From positions 24,375,106 to 24,439,105 of the forward strand of contig JASXTE010000001.1 of assembly GCA_030280995.1 (NCBI GenBank): a stretch of 64,000 nt of DNA, written 5' to 3'. The stretch is from Hemileia vastatrix (Eukaryota > Basidiomycota > Pucciniomycetes > Pucciniales > Zaghouaniaceae). The position numbers were made by a program, and so were the translations under genes. The notes under the pieces are model-generated. The model did no database searches. It saw nothing but the letters and a program-made list of their open reading frames with translations, and was not told the DNA's origin. Each line of letters starts with the position of its first letter. Position 1 is the first letter of the stretch. Of this stretch, positions 12,931 to 24,003 are shown one piece after another.

Positions 12931-13243
12931 ACACTTTGGATAGGCAATTCACATCAATTTTTAGCATGCAATAAGTATCCACCATGCAAATTCAAATGCA
13001 TATGCATCTATATCATACACGCAACATATATTCAAGTTTAATATTTGAATATTAAGGTATTCTAAGTGATGTTGTTCAACCTTTTTCCAAACCTGAGATT
13101 AACTGATGTTCAATGTGGTTCTTAAGCTCTGCTCAAGGAGGGATCGTTCTGGATTCAATCTGTGACAGTTTATTTTTTCAATGTTCATCTTTCTGACAGT
13201 TTCAGGATGGTTTCCCAACAGTTTCCTGACAAATTCCTAATAG

Positions 13244-13293
13244 TTTCAAAAAGAGGGAACTGCTAGCAGTTCACCCCCGGATTTCCCGTGGTG
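13244..13293 (-). repeat. Right terminal inverted repeat of the 11.3-kb element
   Basis: Read inward it starts CACCACGGGAAATCCGGGGG and contains the perfect 16-bp palindrome GAACTGCTAGCAGTTC. About 150 bp inside lies TTGAGCAGAGCTT (read inward), also found near the element end that starts at 54849. Confidence 0.85.
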
Positions 13294-13296
13294 TAT

Positions 13297-13393
13297 ATTC
13301 CCTTCAAACGCCCTCAACGTGGTCCCATTCGTGCTAGAGATGTTCAAATTGAAGCCAATCAAATCACTATCTTTGAACAAAATGTTGAGGCGC
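13297..13393 (+). pseudogene. copia A gag-protease linker fragment
   Basis: About 97 bp of copia coding sequence survives between two insertions. It continues the gag frame broken at 1956 and matches the sister copy around 22120-22240. It encodes a short linker with no catalytic motif. Confidence 0.8.
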
Positions 13394-14508
13394 TGTGGTA
13401 GCCTAAAGTTTAGTATGGCACCTAAGTGCGTAAATGGAGTTATTACGGCGTGCAAGATTGGCGTTATTATTTTTTTATATAAAAAAGGGTTTTATTTAAT
13501 TTATTTGAGTTTTAAATATGAAGAAATTGGTCACGAGCAAATGCCTACACAAAAACAATTTATTTTACGGAGAAAACTTATTTTTACGGTCTGAAAAATT
13601 TATATGTATTAAGTCGAGTCACTCAAGAACCTTGGGAAATTTTCCCAGAATTTTTACTATTTTTCTTATATTTTTAAATGAATTTTAAAGTTTTATAGAA
13701 ATATTTACGTTTTCAGAAATTACTTAACTTCGAAGAATTTTCACGGGGTAATTAGAGCTGCGCAGACTACGAAAATTAGTTTGGTATGTAAAGGGGAAGT
13801 AGCTCTATTATGTGTAATTTTTCTAGATTTTTTATTATAGTTTTAAGGTTCTAATTGAGTCCGGAAGTCCGGACGGACTCCGTTTCGACTCCGTACGGAC
13901 TCCGTACGGGCTCCGGATTGACTCTGGGAGAGCTCTGGAGGGGAAAACTTAGGCACGTGACTAGGAATACTTAAGCGCCTCTCAAACTCGAAATTGAGAA
14001 GGGGGGACACATCATACAGCTTAATCATTAACCACCACGGTCTCATTTTTTTTATTACTCAACAAATTAAATAAATTTGTAACACCCTTATAACTTTATA
14101 TTTTATATATAACATTTTAGAAATACTACTCAACAATTTAAATCACACTTCATACAGGGTATCTTTAGAAAGGTCTTCATCACTGGGACTTGATTATTGC
14201 TGTCTCTTAAAAATTCAAATTATTATAAAAACATAAAAGTCAATCTTTTCAGATCTTTCACTGGTACACCTTAATTGTTGTTATCAGTATTTCTTTCTCA
14301 ACAGCCACTTTCATTAAATCTCAATAAGCATTAATTATTTTAGAGTTTCATTATTTTTATCAATCAGATCCAAGTAGACTGGTTAGCTTAGTGATTTAGA
14401 ATTCCCATTTTGTTATTTTATTGGAAGGACGGGGTTTTAAGCTAAATCCACATATCTCCTCCGGATTCTGCTTACAGCAAGGCGACTGTAAGAGTTTACC
14501 TTACCATA
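13394..14508 (+). mobile_element. Solo LTR, family with TGTGGTAGCC start
   Basis: A 1115-bp insertion in copia A with termini TGTGGTA and TACCATA and a 4-bp target duplication GCGC (13390-13393, 14509-14512). Removal restores the copia sequence. It contains a CpG-rich minisatellite at about 13858-13925 built on GGACTCCGTAC. Older relatives lie at 41750-42254 plus 48827-49269 (split by another element) and as a fragment at 26239-26344. No internal coding part of this family is in the window. Confidence 0.78.
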
Positions 14509-14513
14509 GCGCT

Positions 14514-17500
14514 ATACAAAATGGTTGAACAAATTGATCTGAACAGTGCTGAATGGTCTCTGGAGGCATTTGCTGATGACTATGCTATCTTGGACAGTGG
14601 AGCAACTCACCATGTCACTGGCAATGTGAGCCTTCTCAACAACTTCAGACTTCTAAAAAAATAAATTCCAGTCAAAGTGGCCACTAACAGTCCTTCTTCT
14701 TTCATCACTGGCATAGTAGATTTAAAAATAAAAGGGGATGGTAAGATATTCACTATTACCAATGTCTTCTATTGTCCAGATGTTAGGACTACTCTTATTT
14801 CTTTATTTGACTTAGTGAACTGTGTTTTCTATTTTGGTTTGTGTTCTGAAAATAAAAATTAGGGAATTATATGAAAGAGGATCTGTTGATGACTGGCTTG
14901 GTAGAAAATACCAGAATAAGATGGGTCTTGGATGTAATTAGTGTTAGTACTTGCAATCCAAATGATGTTCCTTCTTATTGCTATTCCTTGCACCCTTCAT
15001 TACTTCGCACTGATAAGAAGAATCACCATATCAACCATCCACCTGCTGCCAAAGGTTCCCTGATGGAATGGCATAGAAGACTAGGACATGTCAGCGTTGA
15101 AACCATTAGGAAAATAATCAATGCTGGTATGGGCACTGGATTACCATTAACTATGCCTGCAGGTAAGATTGATTGTGAAGATTGTTTAATAGCGAAGAGC
15201 ACTAGGAAACCATCAGTCACTCGTGAATCAAAGCCAGAATCCTTAATGAGTTTAATTGTTGGAGATCTTGTTGGTCCCATGGATCCCACTATTCACAGTG
15301 CCAGATGGGCAGCAATGTTCAGAGAAAGCTCAACTTCATATGGTGAGGTATTTTTACTGAATGCCAAATCTGAGGCAACCTCTTGTTTTGTTTCCTTCTA
15401 TAAAAAATTAGAAAATGTAACCGGGAAGAAGCTTCAGCTTTTGCGCACTGATGGAGGTGAGATGCACAGCAATAAAATGTATCAGATCTTGGCCAACATT
15501 GGTGCTACTTATGAAGTCACATGCCCTCATCATCACAAGCAAAATGGAACAGCTGAAAGGTTCAACAGATCAGTTGGTGACATTGCAAGAACCATACTCC
15601 TTGCCAGAGAACTACCTGAATCATTCTGCGGTTTGGCATACAAGTGGGAGGCTCATGTTCACAACCGGATTCCCAATGTAAAAACAGGTGACAAAACTCC
15701 CATTCAGCTGATATACAATATAACTCCAAACTACTCCAATTTTTGCATTTTTGGTGAAACAGCATTTGTCCATATTCACAAGGAAACACGCCAAAAACTA
15801 GATCAACGTGCTTTGATTTGTAAGTGTGTAGGTTATTCCTTAAACAATGCTGGTTGGCTGTTCTGGCATGAGGATTCAAACACCTTTATTGAATCCGCCA
15901 TGGCTGTTTTTCCTGGTGATTGCCTTCCCAGTCATGATGCTGCTCTCCAAGCCCCAATGACAACACCATTGAAGGGTTCTCTTCATTCTATTATCAACAA
16001 TCTGAAATTAAGCAAATTCAAAGATGAAGAGGCACTTCTTTCACAAGAAAAAGCTGTTACAGAGATTGTCCAAAAAGGTTTGTCACACTCTGATGTTATC
16101 CCTAGAACTCATCTACAAGCCATGCTATCTCCTGACCATCAAAAATGGGAACTGGCATGCAGAAGAGAGCTAGCTAACATGAAGAACATGGATGTTTGGT
16201 ATGAAGAAAAAGTCCCACCAGGCAGTAAAATCACCAACTCAAAATGAGTATTCACCATTAAAAATCCTTCTTCAGACTCACCAACATACAAGGCACAATA
16301 TGTAGCAAAAGGTTTCCTTCAACAATATGGCATTGACTTTACTGAAACTTTTGCTCCCACTGCAACTTTTGCCTCACAGCGTATTCTCCTGACTCTTGCA
16401 GCTTATCATAAATGGCCTGTAAAGTCTTTTGATGTCACGGCAGCCTATCTTCACAGTCCAATTGATGAAGCTATATGGGTACGTCCTCCTGAAGGTTTTC
16501 AACTGAAGGATAAAGACAGTGCTCTCCGCCTGAAGAAAGCTCTATATGGCACCAAGCAGGCAGCAAGATGTTGGTGGTTGCACATTGCTGACAAACTTGA
16601 CTCTTTAGGATATAAAGCTAGTCAATACAACAAAAGTTTCTATGTCTTAAGGAAGAAAGGTTTTTTGGGTGTGGTTTGGATACATGTTGATGATGGAATT
16701 GATACTGGTAGTTGTGAGGAGGTACTGAAGGAGCTCGAGGATGGTTTAGATGGATCATTAAAGGTAAAATGAAATGAAAAGGTGAAGGGCATTGTAGGTG
16801 TAGGTATTGATGAGGTCCCTGAAAGTTTTAATCTCAACAATTTTCAGCTTATTAACAAGATCTTAAGAGAACACAATCCTTCAGGACTAGTCACAAGATC
16901 CCCATTACCTCAACAACTGAAGATCGGGACAGCAGAAGATGATGAGGATGCAATTGACACTTCCAAGTATATTTCTATTCTAGGTGCTCTCAGCTATGTA
17001 GCTGTGGCGACCAGGCCTGATCTTTCTTTCCCAGTAAATTTCCTTTCTAGATTCTCTTCAAAACCAACAGCTACTCATTGGACAGCACCCAATCACCTAT
17101 TACGCTATGTACAGTACACCACTAAACTTTCTTTCCACATTCATCCTGACAGAGACAGCCCCCTTGAATTTCTCTCCTACACTGATGCCACATGGAACAA
17201 TGAGGAGTTTGCCAGAGCTCAATCGGGTCATCTTTTACTACTCAATGACTGCCCTGTTGTATGGACATCAAGACGTCAACTGACAGTCAGCGACTCACCT
17301 ATGACAGCTGAATATCTTTCTCTTAGTAGTGGAATGAAAGGTGCAATTTGGATGTCAAATTTTCTTCAAGATCTATACCCTGACTTCCCACCTGTCAAGC
17401 TCCATTGTGACAATAAAGGCGCCGTCTCCAATGCAAAAAATAATCCTGGTGAAAAAAGGACAAGACATATTAGTAGGTGTTATTACTTGGTGAATGAACA

Positions 17501-17624
17501 GCTCTTCCTTAAGAAAGCTTTTCTAGAATGGGTTCCAACTGCAAAAATGTGTGCTGATATTCTAACAAAAGCACTGGGCCCATCTCTAACTTTCAACAAA
17601 ATGAAAGATGTCTGTGTATGGTAA
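14514..17624 (+). pseudogene. copia A protease-integrase-RT-RNase H
   Basis: This is the enzymatic part of the copia polyprotein. In order: aspartic protease with DSGA (Asp codon at 14593); the integrase zinc region WHRRLGH...CEDC near 15070-15190; the DDE core with Asp in GDLVGP (about 15262), Asp in RTDGGE (about 15450) and Glu in GTAERFNR (about 15553); reverse transcriptase with HVDDG at about 16684 in place of the usual YVDD; and copia-type RNase H ending in a CADILTKAL motif near 17560. Lesions are TAA at 14662-14664, a one-base indel in an A-run near 14856, and two TGG-to-TGA changes at 16245-16247 and 16770-16772. The catalytic residues remain readable, so the decay is moderate. Confidence 0.92.
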
Positions 17625-17766
17625 AATATGGTGGAATGGGGGAAATTATTTCTTTTCTTTCTTATTTCTTTTTTCTCATTTATATTTCTTTTCATTTTCT
17701 TTAGTTTTTGTGATGGTTAATTACATATGTGGAGGATAATTAGACTGGAATAGTTTAAATGACCAT

Positions 17767-17778
17767 GTGGGGGGGGGA
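17767..17778 (+). other. Polypurine tract of copia A
   Basis: GTGGGGGGGGGA lies directly before the 3' LTR. The same tract, slightly shorter, precedes the 3' LTR of copy B. It would prime plus-strand DNA synthesis. Confidence 0.75.
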
Positions 17779-17891
17779 TTTTATGTGCTTAGGCACCTTA
17801 TGTACATAGTCATTTGTGTTATAGTCTGTAGTTGTGGTGTCCCCTGTTCTCCGGTTCTTTCCGGAGTTCTACAGGCTGAATACATGCTACA
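17779..17891 (+). repeat. 3' LTR of copia A (113 bp)
   Basis: Same family as 183-331, with the first G of TGTT changed to T. It lacks the 36-bp 3' extension of the 5' LTR. Confidence 0.88.
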
Positions 17892-17896
17892 AATAG

Positions 17897-18691
17897 TAGG
17901 TAATATGTATGTAGAGTGGATATTTAGCAAGAAATGTTCAAATAAATAGATTTGATAATTATTGGCTAGTCACTGTACAGTGGCCTGACCAAAATTTTCA
18001 CCCGGTGCATGCATAATCCAGGTTATTGGCCTTTGTTTTTTTCTTCATAAAACCACCACCATCACTACCCACGCTTAAAAATCATACTAATTTTATGATT
18101 TACCTTTCACATTTTGGTAATTTGTCCTTTCTTTCTCTTTTCTTGCCAAACTGACTGATTAATCTCTCATCCAATATATACCTTTTTTTCCACTTTTCAC
18201 TCAAACTACAACAGGGTCCTCAGCTCGCAAATGACATCTCATCATTGAAATGAAGATCACAATAGTTAAACCATTTACATACTATCCCAATTAATACACA
18301 ATCTGTGCTCCTGGCACAATTCAATCACATTATTCAAGCCTTGTTGCAAACACATGAAAACACCTCAAAAATATAGTTTTGTAATTTTATCACCTAATGA
18401 CACTTCCTGCTATGTTTAATGACTTTAAATAGGCTTGGAATGGATTTTCCAACCATATTTCGGAAACTTGATTGCATCTTTTCTTTCAAGGTGCAAGTTG
18501 CCAGGGAAGCAAACAGTAAAGCTATGTCTTGGTGATGCTTTTTTTGCTCAATTTTGTCCACTTTTCACCAATCTTTTTTGCTCAATGCTCATACCAACCC
18601 CATCTGTTTCATTAAGGAAAAGGATAGACTTGTCAACTTGATCATTGTCAATTTCAATAATGATTTTTTTTCAAAAAATGTAATCTATCTA
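17897..18691. other. Spacer between copia A and copia B
   Basis: No supported gene. The first 60 bases continue the empty-site sequence that also occurs right of copy B near 24075-24150. A minus-strand stretch around 18432-18660 reads protein-like with one stop, but I recognise nothing in it. Confidence 0.5.
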
Positions 18692-18696
18692 CGAAT

Positions 18697-18865
18697 TGTA
18701 GAACGGTGTCAGCCTGTAGAACTCCAGAAAGAACCAAATATCATTGCTTACCTGTAGCACGGTGTCAGCCTGTAGAACTCCGGAAAGAACCGGAGAACAG
18801 GGGACACCGCGACTACAGACTATAACACAAATGACTATGTACATAAGGTGTCTAAGTACATAACA
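18697..18865 (-). repeat. 3' LTR of copia B (169 bp)
   Basis: It carries 56 extra bases at its 3' end relative to the 113-bp 5' LTR of the same element. They start with GGTAAGCAATGA as in the 5' LTR of copy A and repeat the LTR's own end. Confidence 0.87.
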
Positions 18866-18876
18866 TCCCCCCCACA
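18866..18876 (-). other. Polypurine tract of copia B
   Basis: On the minus strand GTGGGGGGGA lies directly before the 3' LTR, as in copy A. Confidence 0.72.
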
Positions 18877-19020
18877 TGGTCATTTAAATTATTCCAGTCT
18901 GATTATCCTCCTCACTTGTAATTAACCATTACAAAAAAAATTAAAGAGAATAAAAAGAAAGATAAAAGAGAAAAACAGAAATAAGAAAGAAAGAAATAAT
19001 CCCCCCAATTTCTCCATATT

Positions 19021-21825
19021 TCACCATACACAGACATCTTTCCTTTTGTTGAAAGTTAGAGATGGGCCCAGCGCTTTGGTAAGAATATCAGCACACATTT
19101 TTGCAGTTGGAACCCATTCTAGAATAGATTTCTTAAGAAAGAGCTGTTCATTTACCAAGTAGTAACATCTGCTTATATTTCTTGTCCTCTTTTCTCCAGG
19201 ATTATTTTTTGCATTGGAGACAGCCCCTTTATTGTCACAGTGAAGCCTGACAGGTGGAAAATCAGGGTATAGATCTTGAAGCAATTTTTAGATCCAAATT
19301 TCATCCTTCGTTCCACTACTAAGAGAAACATATTCAGCTGTCATAGAAGAGTCACTAAAATTTAGTTTCCGTCTTGATGTCCATACAACAGGGCAGCCAT
19401 TGAGCAGTAAAAGATGACCAGATTGAGCTCTGGCAAACTCTTTGTTGTTCCATGTGGAATCAGTGTAAAAGAGCAATTCAAGGGGGCTTTCTCTATCAGG
19501 ATGAATGTGGAAAGAAAGTTTAGTGGTGTACTGTACATAGCATAGCAGGTGACTGAGTGCCATCCAATGAGTTGCTGTTGGTTTTGAAGAGAATCTAGCA
19601 AGGAAATTTACTGGGAAAGAAAGGTCAGGCCTAGTTGCCACTGCCACATAGCTGAGAGTGACTAGAATAGAAAGATATTTAGTAGTGTCAATAGCATCCT
19701 CATCATCTGTTGCTGTCCTGATTTTCAGTTGCTGAGGTAGTGGAGATCAGGTGACTAATCCTGAAGGGTTGTTTTCTCTTAAAATTTTGTTAATAAGCTG
19801 AAAATTGTTGAGATTAAAGCCTTCAGGGACTTCTTCAATACCTACAAATACAATGCCATTCACCTTTTCATTCCATTTTACTTTCAAGGATCCTTCTAAA
19901 CTATCCTCCAGCTCCTTTAACACCTCCTCACTACTTCCAGTCACAATTCCATCATCAACATGTATCCAAACTACACCCAAACAACCTTTCTTCCTCAAGA
20001 CGTAGAAACTTTTGTCGTATTGGCTAGCTTTATATCCTAAAGAGTCAAGTTTTTCAGCAATGTGTAACCACCAACATCTTGCTGCCTGCTTGGTGCCATA
20101 TAGAGCTTTCGTCAGGTGGAGAGCACTGTCTTTATCCTTCAGTTGAAAACCTTCAGGAGAAAGTACCCATATAGCTTCATCAATTGGACTGTGAAGATAG
20201 GCTGCTGTGACATCAAAAGACTTTACAGGCCATTTGTGATAAGCTGAAAGAGTCAGTAGAATATTTTGTGATGTAAAAGTCGCAGTGGGAGCAAAAGTTT
20301 CAGTAAAGTCAATGCCATATTGTTGAAGGAAACCTTTTGCTACATATTGTGCCTTGTATGTTGGTGAGTCTGAAGAAGGGTTCTTGATGGTGAATACCCA
20401 TTTTGAATTGGTGATTTTACTGCCTGGTGGGACTTTTTCTTCATACCTAACATCCATATTCTTCATGTAAGCTAGTTCTCTTCTGCATGCCAGTTCCCAT
20501 TTTTGACGGTCAGGAGATAGCATGGCTTGCAGATGAGTTCTAGGGATAACATCAGAGTGTGACAAAACTTTTTGGAAAATTTCTGTGACAATTTTTTCTT
20601 GTGACAGGAGTGCTTCTTCATCTTTGAAATCACCTAATTTCATATTGTTGAGAATGGACTGAAGAGAACCTTTTGATGGTGTTGTCATTGGAGCTTGTAG
20701 AGCAGTGTCATGATTGGAAAGACGATCACCAGGGAAAACAGCCATGGCTGATTCAAAAAATGTGTTTGATTCTTCATGCCAGAAAATCCAGCCAGCATTG
20801 TTTAAGGAATAACCTACACACTTACAAATCAAGGCATGTTGATCAAGTTTTTGGCATGTCTCTTTTTGGATATGGACAAATGCTGTTTCACCAAAGATGC
20901 AAAAGTTGGAATAGTTTGGGGTGGCATTGTATAGTATTTGAAATGGGGTTTTGTCACCTGCTTTAACATTAGGGATCCGATTGTGAATATGAGCCGCCCA
21001 CTTGTATGCCAAACCCCAGAATGATTCAGGTAGTTTGCTGGCAAGGAGTATGGTACTTGCAATGTCACCAACTGTTCTGTTAAACCTTTCAGCTGTTCCA
21101 TTCTTTTTGTGGTGATGGGGGCATGTAACTTCATCAGTAGCACCAATGTCTGCCAAGATCTGAGCCATTTTATTGCTGGGAATCTCACCTCCATCAGTGC
21201 GCAAAACCTGAAGCTTCTTCTCAGTGACATTTTCTAATTTTTTACAGAAAGAAACAAAACAAGAAGTTGCCTCAGATTTGGCATTCAGTAAAAACACCTC
21301 ACCATATGAAGTTGAGCTTTCTCTGAACATTTCTGCCCATCTAGAACCGTGAATAGTGGGATCCATGGGACCAACAAGATCTCCAACAATTAAACTCATT
21401 AGGGATTCTGGTTTTGATTCATGAGTGGCTGATGGTTTCCTAGTGCTCTTCGCAATTAAACAATCTTCACAGTCAATGTTACCTGCAGGCATAGATAATG
21501 GTAATCCAGTGCCCATACCAGCATTGATGATTTTTCTGATGGTTTCAACGCTGACATGTCCTAGTCTTCTATGCCAATCCATCAGGGAACCATTGGCGGC
21601 AGGTGGACAAATGATATGATGATTCTTTTTTACAGTGCGGAGTAATGAAGGGTGCAAGCAATAGCAATAAGAAGGAACATCATTTGGATTGAAAGTACTA
21701 ACACTAATTACATCCAAGACCCATCTTCTTCTGGTATTCTCTACCCAGCCAGTCATAATCAACTCCTCTTTCATATAAATCCCCAAATTTTTTATTTTCA
21801 GAACACAAACCAAAACAGAAACCAC
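19021..21825 (-). pseudogene. copia B integrase-RT-RNase H
   Basis: A single frame from the ATG at 21825 down to the TAA at 19021. In order: pre-integrase zinc region (WHRRLGH, CEDC), the integrase core with RTDGGE and GTAERFNR, reverse transcriptase with DVTAAYLHSP and WIHVDDG (near 19950), and RNase H with CDNKGA and ADILTKAL. The stretch 21825-19747 alone is 692 codons. In-frame stops are TGA at 19747-19749 (copy A has an arginine codon) and TAA at 19288-19290 (copy A has serine). The start at 21825 overlaps the protease frame and is probably not a real start; upstream coding continues in another frame after an A-run indel. Confidence 0.93.
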
Positions 21826-23783
21826 AATTCACTAAATCAAATAGATAAATTAGAGTTGTCCTAACATCTGGACAATAGAAGACATTGGTAATAGTGACTA
21901 TTTTACCATCCCCTTTAATTTTTAAATCTCCTATGCCCGTGATGAATGAAGAAGGACTGTTAGTGGCCACTTTGACTGGAATCTGTTTTTTAAGAAGATT
22001 GAAATTGCTGAGAAGGCTCACGTTGCCGGTGACATGATGAGTTGCTCCACTGTCCAAGATAGTATAGTTGTCAGTGATTTCATCAGGAGACCATTCAGCA
22101 CTATTCAGATCAATGTGATCAACCATTTCATGTAATGCCTCAATGTTTTGTTCAAAAATAGTGAGTTCATTAGCTTCAATTTGAACATCTCTGGCATGAA
22201 TTGGACCACGTTGAGGGCATTTGTATGGAATGTATACTTTCTTGTTTCTTGTGTTAGGGTCAGAAGCATACGCAGTCGCACGTTCCCCCATAATGTATAG
22301 TTTAGCTGAGAAGTTGGAAGAAAATGGATTATATGGACAGTGTGCCACAATATGAGCAGTGGAGTGGTATTCATGGCAATTAGGACGTACACCAGGAGGC
22401 CTGTAAGAGTCAGTCCTCCTTTGAAGTTGGGCAGCGGCATTAAGGGATGGTTCAACAGTAAGGGTCGCAGCAGGTGATGAAATTCCTTCTCTATCAGTTC
22501 TGTTTTGGACTTAACTTGGCATAAGTTGGCAGAAATCTTCATACGTGACCGTCTTTGAGTCAGGGCAGTTGTCCAGAGCAACACATAAATCAACATAAAG
22601 GTCTTTCAGGGTTGATGGTAGTAATGCATGTGACATGAGAGCTTTAAAGACTTTCTGATCAAAAACAATTCCTTGCCCTTCAATTGCTTCAAAATATTTG
22701 TTGAATGCAGTCAAATACTCACTGTGCAATGTGAATGGCGTTTGCTTTAGATTGAGGAAGTTGCAAATTGCAGTCATTGTGGAGGTGTGATTGGATCTGG
22801 TAAATTTTTTGCTGATATAGAGATATGTTTGGTGTGCATTCCAATCAGTTGATATTTCATGTCGTAAACTTGGGGAGATGGAGTGTAGAAGAATCAAGTG
22901 GGTGACTCTATCCTCTAATTGATCAAGACCATTACCATCATTTAAAGCATATGCTCGTGTGCCAACAAAATCTTTAATGAGTGCTAGGACATTACTATGC
23001 CAATCAGAGTAGTTACATCCACTTGCATCAAGATTGGGAATGGATTTAGTAAATTCAATGACATTATGTAAGGTGCGTTGTCTCTCAATCATGCTTATAG
23101 GGGGCTGTTGTAAAGGCGGCGACATGTGGGGTGGTAATGGGTGGGAATTACTGGGGGGATCAGTCTGTCTAAAGGGGGAGACTGATCTCCCAGCCAGTGT
23201 TGTGCTATTGGTGTTGCTCATAGTAGTGGTTTGTGTTGTGGGATGTGGAGCAGGATGAGGGGAAGGAGTGGGGCAATGAGGAGGAGGGGTGGGATTAATA
23301 GATAGACCCTCAATGGCTTGAGTGAGGCCTTCTATTAGAGATGGGGAGTGGTGTGGGGGTTGTGGAGAAAGTCGTGTGAGAGGAAGTTGCGTGCAAACAA
23401 GGAAGTGCAAGTTTAGATTCTGGACTCGCGAGTGCAGAATCTGAGCTTGCGACTTGGCCCAAGCTCGCAAGTGATAGGGGAGGTGGGTAGAATTTATTTG
23501 CAGGTAGGGGAGGGGTATGCTGTCTAGCAGGTGGTAATGGAGGGAGAGAGAGGCTAGTGGGGGAGTTTTGTTCAACGGGGGAAGATGGGGATCCCGGAAT
23601 GGGGGTTATAGTGGGAGCAGGGGTGGGGGATATTTCTTGCAAGGTTGAAAAGCGAGTTGTACGTTTTTTAGTAGAGGTATCAATGTGAGAGTTTATTTCA
23701 AGGTTTTTTAATTCCCTGTCAGAGATTGAGTGGCTAATTTTTTCACCAGCGCAAGATGAATTTGGTAAGTCTTTATCAGACAT
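21704..23783 (-). pseudogene. copia B gag-protease
   Basis: The gag start is at 23783, with a proline-rich N-terminal part; the frame changes before about 23330. From there the capsid-like segment runs in one frame to TAA at 22511-22513. The same frame continues through a damaged zinc knuckle (CHEYHSTAHIVAHC, second Cys replaced by Tyr, near 22370) into the aspartic protease with DSGA near 22050. It ends at 21704, overlapping the integrase frame by about 120 bp. The overlap comes from a one-base difference in the A-run near 21790. Copy A has an opposite one-base change at the same place, so the ancestral ORF was probably continuous. Confidence 0.88.
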
Positions 23784-23875
23784 TTGCTGGGGGGTTTTTT
23801 GGCTACGAGCATTCCTAGTGTCGCTAATGCTAGTGGAGTTATCTATTGGCTAACCTTTCAGTGCCCGCAAATACA

Positions 23876-23885
23876 GCCCATAACC
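23876..23885 (-). promoter_or_regulatory. Primer-binding site of copia B (half-tRNA iMet type)
   Basis: On the minus strand GGTTATGGGC directly follows the 5' LTR, identical to copy A. Confidence 0.7.
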
Positions 23886-23998
23886 TGTAGCACGGTGTCA
23901 GCCTGTAGAACTCCGGAAAGAACCGGAGAACAGGGGACGCCGCGACTACAGACTATAACACAAATGACTATGTACATAAGGTGTCTAAGTACATAACA
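23886..23998 (-). repeat. 5' LTR of copia B (113 bp)
   Basis: Read on the minus strand it starts TGTTATGTACTTAGACACC and ends GTGCTACA. It is one of the shortest LTRs in the window. No clear TATA box is seen. Confidence 0.9.
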
Positions 23999-24003
23999 CG
24001 AAT

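Larger units (their letters stand above)
1957..13293. mobile_element. 11.3-kb TIR DNA transposon with an internal satellite array, no transposase
   Basis: It sits inside copia A gag. The ends are inverted repeats of about 49 bp starting CACCACGGGAAATC, differing at a handful of positions (mostly transitions), and the flanks are identical 3-bp duplications TAT (1954-1956 and 13294-13296). Deleting the element plus one TAT restores the copia reading frame as judged against the sister copy. CAC... ends with 3-bp duplications fit the CACTA/CMC superfamily. No coding region was found inside. The content is a ~610-bp tandem array, a nested solo LTR, a MITE and an ATGCATAT repeat. It would have to be moved by a transposase supplied in trans. 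Confidence 0.85.
183..17891 (+). mobile_element. Ty1/copia LTR retrotransposon, copy A, with nested insertions
   Basis: The element is bounded by two related short LTRs (183-331 and 17779-17891) and by identical 5-bp target duplications AATAG at 178-182 and 17892-17896. A primer-binding site follows the left LTR and a purine tract (17767-17778) precedes the right one. Removing the insertions 1957-13293 and 13394-14508 leaves about 5.3 kb, the size of the undisturbed sister copy at 18697-23998. The coding order is gag, protease, integrase, reverse transcriptase, RNase H, which is the Ty1/copia order. The coding frame carries stops and small indels, so this copy is dead. Confidence 0.93.
18697..23998 (-). 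mobile_element. Ty1/copia LTR retrotransposon, copy B
   Basis: A 5.3-kb uninterrupted copy on the minus strand. The target duplication CGAAT is present at 18692-18696 and 23999-24003. The LTRs are 23886-23998 (5') and 18697-18865 (3'), with the primer-binding site at 23876-23885 and the purine tract at 18866-18876. Coding content is collinear with copy A. At least one frame change and a stop in gag, one frame change before integrase and two stops in RT/RNase H make it non-autonomous. Confidence 0.95.

Noticed and set aside
12598..13041. 147-codon ORF
   Set aside because: It translates an ATGCATAT simple repeat; composition is almost only Met, His, Ile, Tyr, Ala, Phe and Cys.
14850..14875. 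Programmed frameshift in copia at the A-run before integrase
   Set aside because: Copies A and B shift in opposite directions by one base, which fits independent indels in a homopolymer from a continuous ancestral frame.
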